Positions 62,806-64,000 of a stretch of 64,000 nucleotides of DNA are shown in pieces. Every line of letters starts with the position of its first letter. Within the stretch, counting starts at the first letter, position 1. The translations under genes and the position numbers were made by a program. Under the pieces are notes generated by a model that saw only the letters and a list, made by a program, of their open reading frames with translations, was not told where the DNA came from and searched no databases. The DNA is from Amycolatopsis cihanbeyliensis. GTDB taxonomy: Bacteria > Actinomycetota > Actinomycetes > Mycobacteriales > Pseudonocardiaceae. The DNA lies in the NCBI RefSeq assembly GCF_006715045.1, contig NZ_VFML01000001.1, positions 4,928,501 to 4,992,500 of the forward strand, given 5' to 3'.

Positions 62806-63837
62806 TCATCCTGCTGGATCGGTGTGCGGGATGGTGAGGAGGACTTTGCCGACCGTGCCTCGCTCGAGGGCGACCTGGGCGTCGGCGATCCGTTCTAACG
62901 GGAAGTGGTGCAGCGGTAGCCCGGCCTGTTCCCCCACCCGCAAGGCACCCGCCGCCACGGCCGCCGCGACGTCGGTGACCGCGTGGTCCTTGGCCGCGGG
63001 CGGCACCGTGTAGACATAAACGCCCTGCCAGCGCAGGTTGGCCGGCAGCGACTCGAGCACCGGCACAGACAGGTACTCTCCCGTGGTGCCCCCGTAGAAG
63101 GCAATGACCGCCCCGCGGGCTGCCACCGCGACGTCGAGCGAGGCGTTGGCCGTCGGCGCGACCTCGACGATGATGTGCACGCCCTCGGGCGCGATGGCCC
63201 GGATCGCCACAGCAGCGTCCTGCGCGTGGTAGTCGACTACGTGGTGGGCACCGGCCGCGCGCGCCAGCGCGGCCTTGGCCGGGCCGCTGACGGTGGTGAT
63301 CACCCGTGCACCGGCCCACCGGGCGAGTTGAACGGCCGCGTTGCCGACCGCGCCGGCGCCGCCCGCCACCAGAACGGTGGCTCCCCGCAACGAGTTCGGC
63401 GCGACACGTCCTGAGCCGCCCTCGGCGACGCTCAGCGCGCGATGCGCGGTCAGGGCAGGGATGCCCAATGCCGCGCCAAGCTCGAACGAAGCGTCGCCGG
63501 GCAGGACGACCGCCTGCCGGTCGGGGACGACCGTGTACTGCGCGGCCGTACCCCACGCCCGCTGCCAGGCCGCTTCCCAGAGCCACACCCGCTGCCCGAC
63601 CCGGTCCGGATCCACCTGCGGGCCGATGGCGTCGATCACCCCGGCGCCGTCCTGGTGCGGCACCTGCTCGCGCACGCCCTCCGGAAGGGGGCGCAGGCGG
63701 CTGCGCCAGTCCGTGGGGTTGACACCCGAGCTGTGCACCCGAACGCGTACCTCTCCCTGGCCGGGCTCGGGAACCGCGCGTTCGACGATCTGGAAGACCT
63801 CGGGTCCACCAGCCGCGGTCCGGACAACGACCTTCAT
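62806..63837 (-). CDS. zinc-independent NADPH:quinone oxidoreductase family
   Basis: 343 residues, ATG 63837. MDR-family: the GroES-like start EVRVRVHSSGVNPTDWRSR, HQDGAGVIDAIGP, and the Rossmann loop GGAGAVGNAAVQLARWAGA; no zinc-binding Cys are present, as in QOR. It reduces quinones with NADPH. The upstream sequence to 64000 has no gene, and GAACCTT-type ribosome signals are unclear; ATG 63837 is preceded by AGAGATG-like bases only weakly. Confidence 0.85.
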   Translation of the reverse strand: MKVVVRTAAGGPEVFQIVERAVPEPGQGEVRVRVHSSGVNPTDWRSRLRPLPEGVREQVPHQDGAGVIDAIGPQVDPDRVGQRVWLWEAAWQRAWGTAAQYTVVPDRQAVVLPGDASFELGAALGIPALTAHRALSVAEGGSGRVAPNSLRGATVLVAGGAGAVGNAAVQLARWAGARVITTVSGPAKAALARAAGAHHVVDYHAQDAAVAIRAIAPEGVHIIVEVAPTANASLDVAVAARGAVIAFYGGTTGEYLSVPVLESLPANLRWQGVYVYTVPPAAKDHAVTDVAAAVAAGALRVGEQAGLPLHHFPLERIADAQVALERGTVGKVLLTIPHTDPAG

Positions 63838-64000
63838 CTCTCACCAATCCTTCGCCGGCCCCACTGCCGCACCGTCGGCGCGCAACCGCTGTGTCGTCTG
63901 TCGGTTCGGTGCTCACCAGCACACGCTCGCTGGCCGCACCTCCGCCGAACCCGCGCGAGCACAGACGTATTCCGCATACCCCGGAAGGCGAACACAAAGG
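63838..64000. other. 163-bp end of the window with no gene seen
   Basis: It should contain the promoter of the oxidoreductase gene. Frames crossing it are shadows without recognisable motifs; I cannot exclude the end of a gene that begins beyond the window. Confidence 0.3.

Noticed and set aside
1..64000. tRNA, rRNA, CRISPR, insertion sequence, integrase or attachment site
   Set aside because: None recognised; the only tandem repeats are the 21-bp, 15-bp and 9-bp ones listed, none with spacers.

Overview
The window is very GC-rich, dense bacterial DNA with many GTG starts and 4-nt stop/start overlaps. The gene content points to a mycolic-acid-group relative among the Actinobacteria, most likely the family Pseudonocardiaceae (inference): F420 biosynthesis genes, acyl-CoA carboxylase with an epsilon subunit, type VII secretion (ESX) substrates, DUF3558 lipoproteins, an XRE/DUF397 pair and arabinogalactan-linker genes. 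Much of 12.6-60 kb follows the order I recall from Mycobacterium tuberculosis (accD5-accE5-birA-PH protein ... GtrA ... purK-purE-fadE25 ... TIGR03089-lcp1-rmlD-wbbL-manB ... fbiB-fbiA), interrupted by accessory blocks.

Layout. 1-10.6 kb is an exopolysaccharide locus. A Wzz-like chain-length protein (cut by the window edge) diverges from a Wzy-like membrane protein. A six-gene minus-strand operon follows, with overlapping stops and starts: polyprenyl glycosylphosphotransferase, MurJ-type flippase, polysaccharide deacetylase, two GT4 glycosyltransferases and a Tat-exported beta-helix protein. An acyltransferase is transcribed away from it. 10.7-12.65 kb holds a secreted protein and a decayed XRE/DUF397 regulator pair. 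12.66-17.2 kb is acyl-CoA/biotin metabolism (accE, accD, birA, a PH-domain membrane protein, an HMG-CoA-lyase-like enzyme). 17.2-22.5 kb is an island of type VII substrates: two divergent operons, one carrying EspC-like and WxG proteins with a DUF3558 lipoprotein, the other ending in a TNT-domain toxin and a tiny overlapping immunity candidate.

22.5-29.9 kb has hisN, a two-component system, twin GtrA proteins, and a 789-residue ECF sigma factor fused to its own zinc-finger, membrane anchor and surface domains. A degenerate GGDEF-like protein lies across the divergent gap. 30-36 kb carries twin GT87 mannosyltransferase-like proteins, purK, purE and a FadE25-like acyl-CoA dehydrogenase. 36-56 kb is mainly cell-wall assembly: two LCP ligases with the same C-terminal tail, rmlB/rmlD, a run of GT2/GT4 glycosyltransferases, wbbL and manB, interspersed with DoxX, a TetR/MpaB-type pair and a GH18 protein. 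56.9-61.0 kb holds a minus-strand operon of acetyltransferase, fbiA, fbiB, NUDIX and GntR genes. Ferredoxin plus dapC and a quinone oxidoreductase close the window.

Three convergent gene ends (35.5, 45.6 and 62.7 kb) carry the same 21-bp tandem repeat, a non-coding structure not explained by any gene. I saw no rRNA, tRNA, CRISPR array, insertion sequence or integrase.
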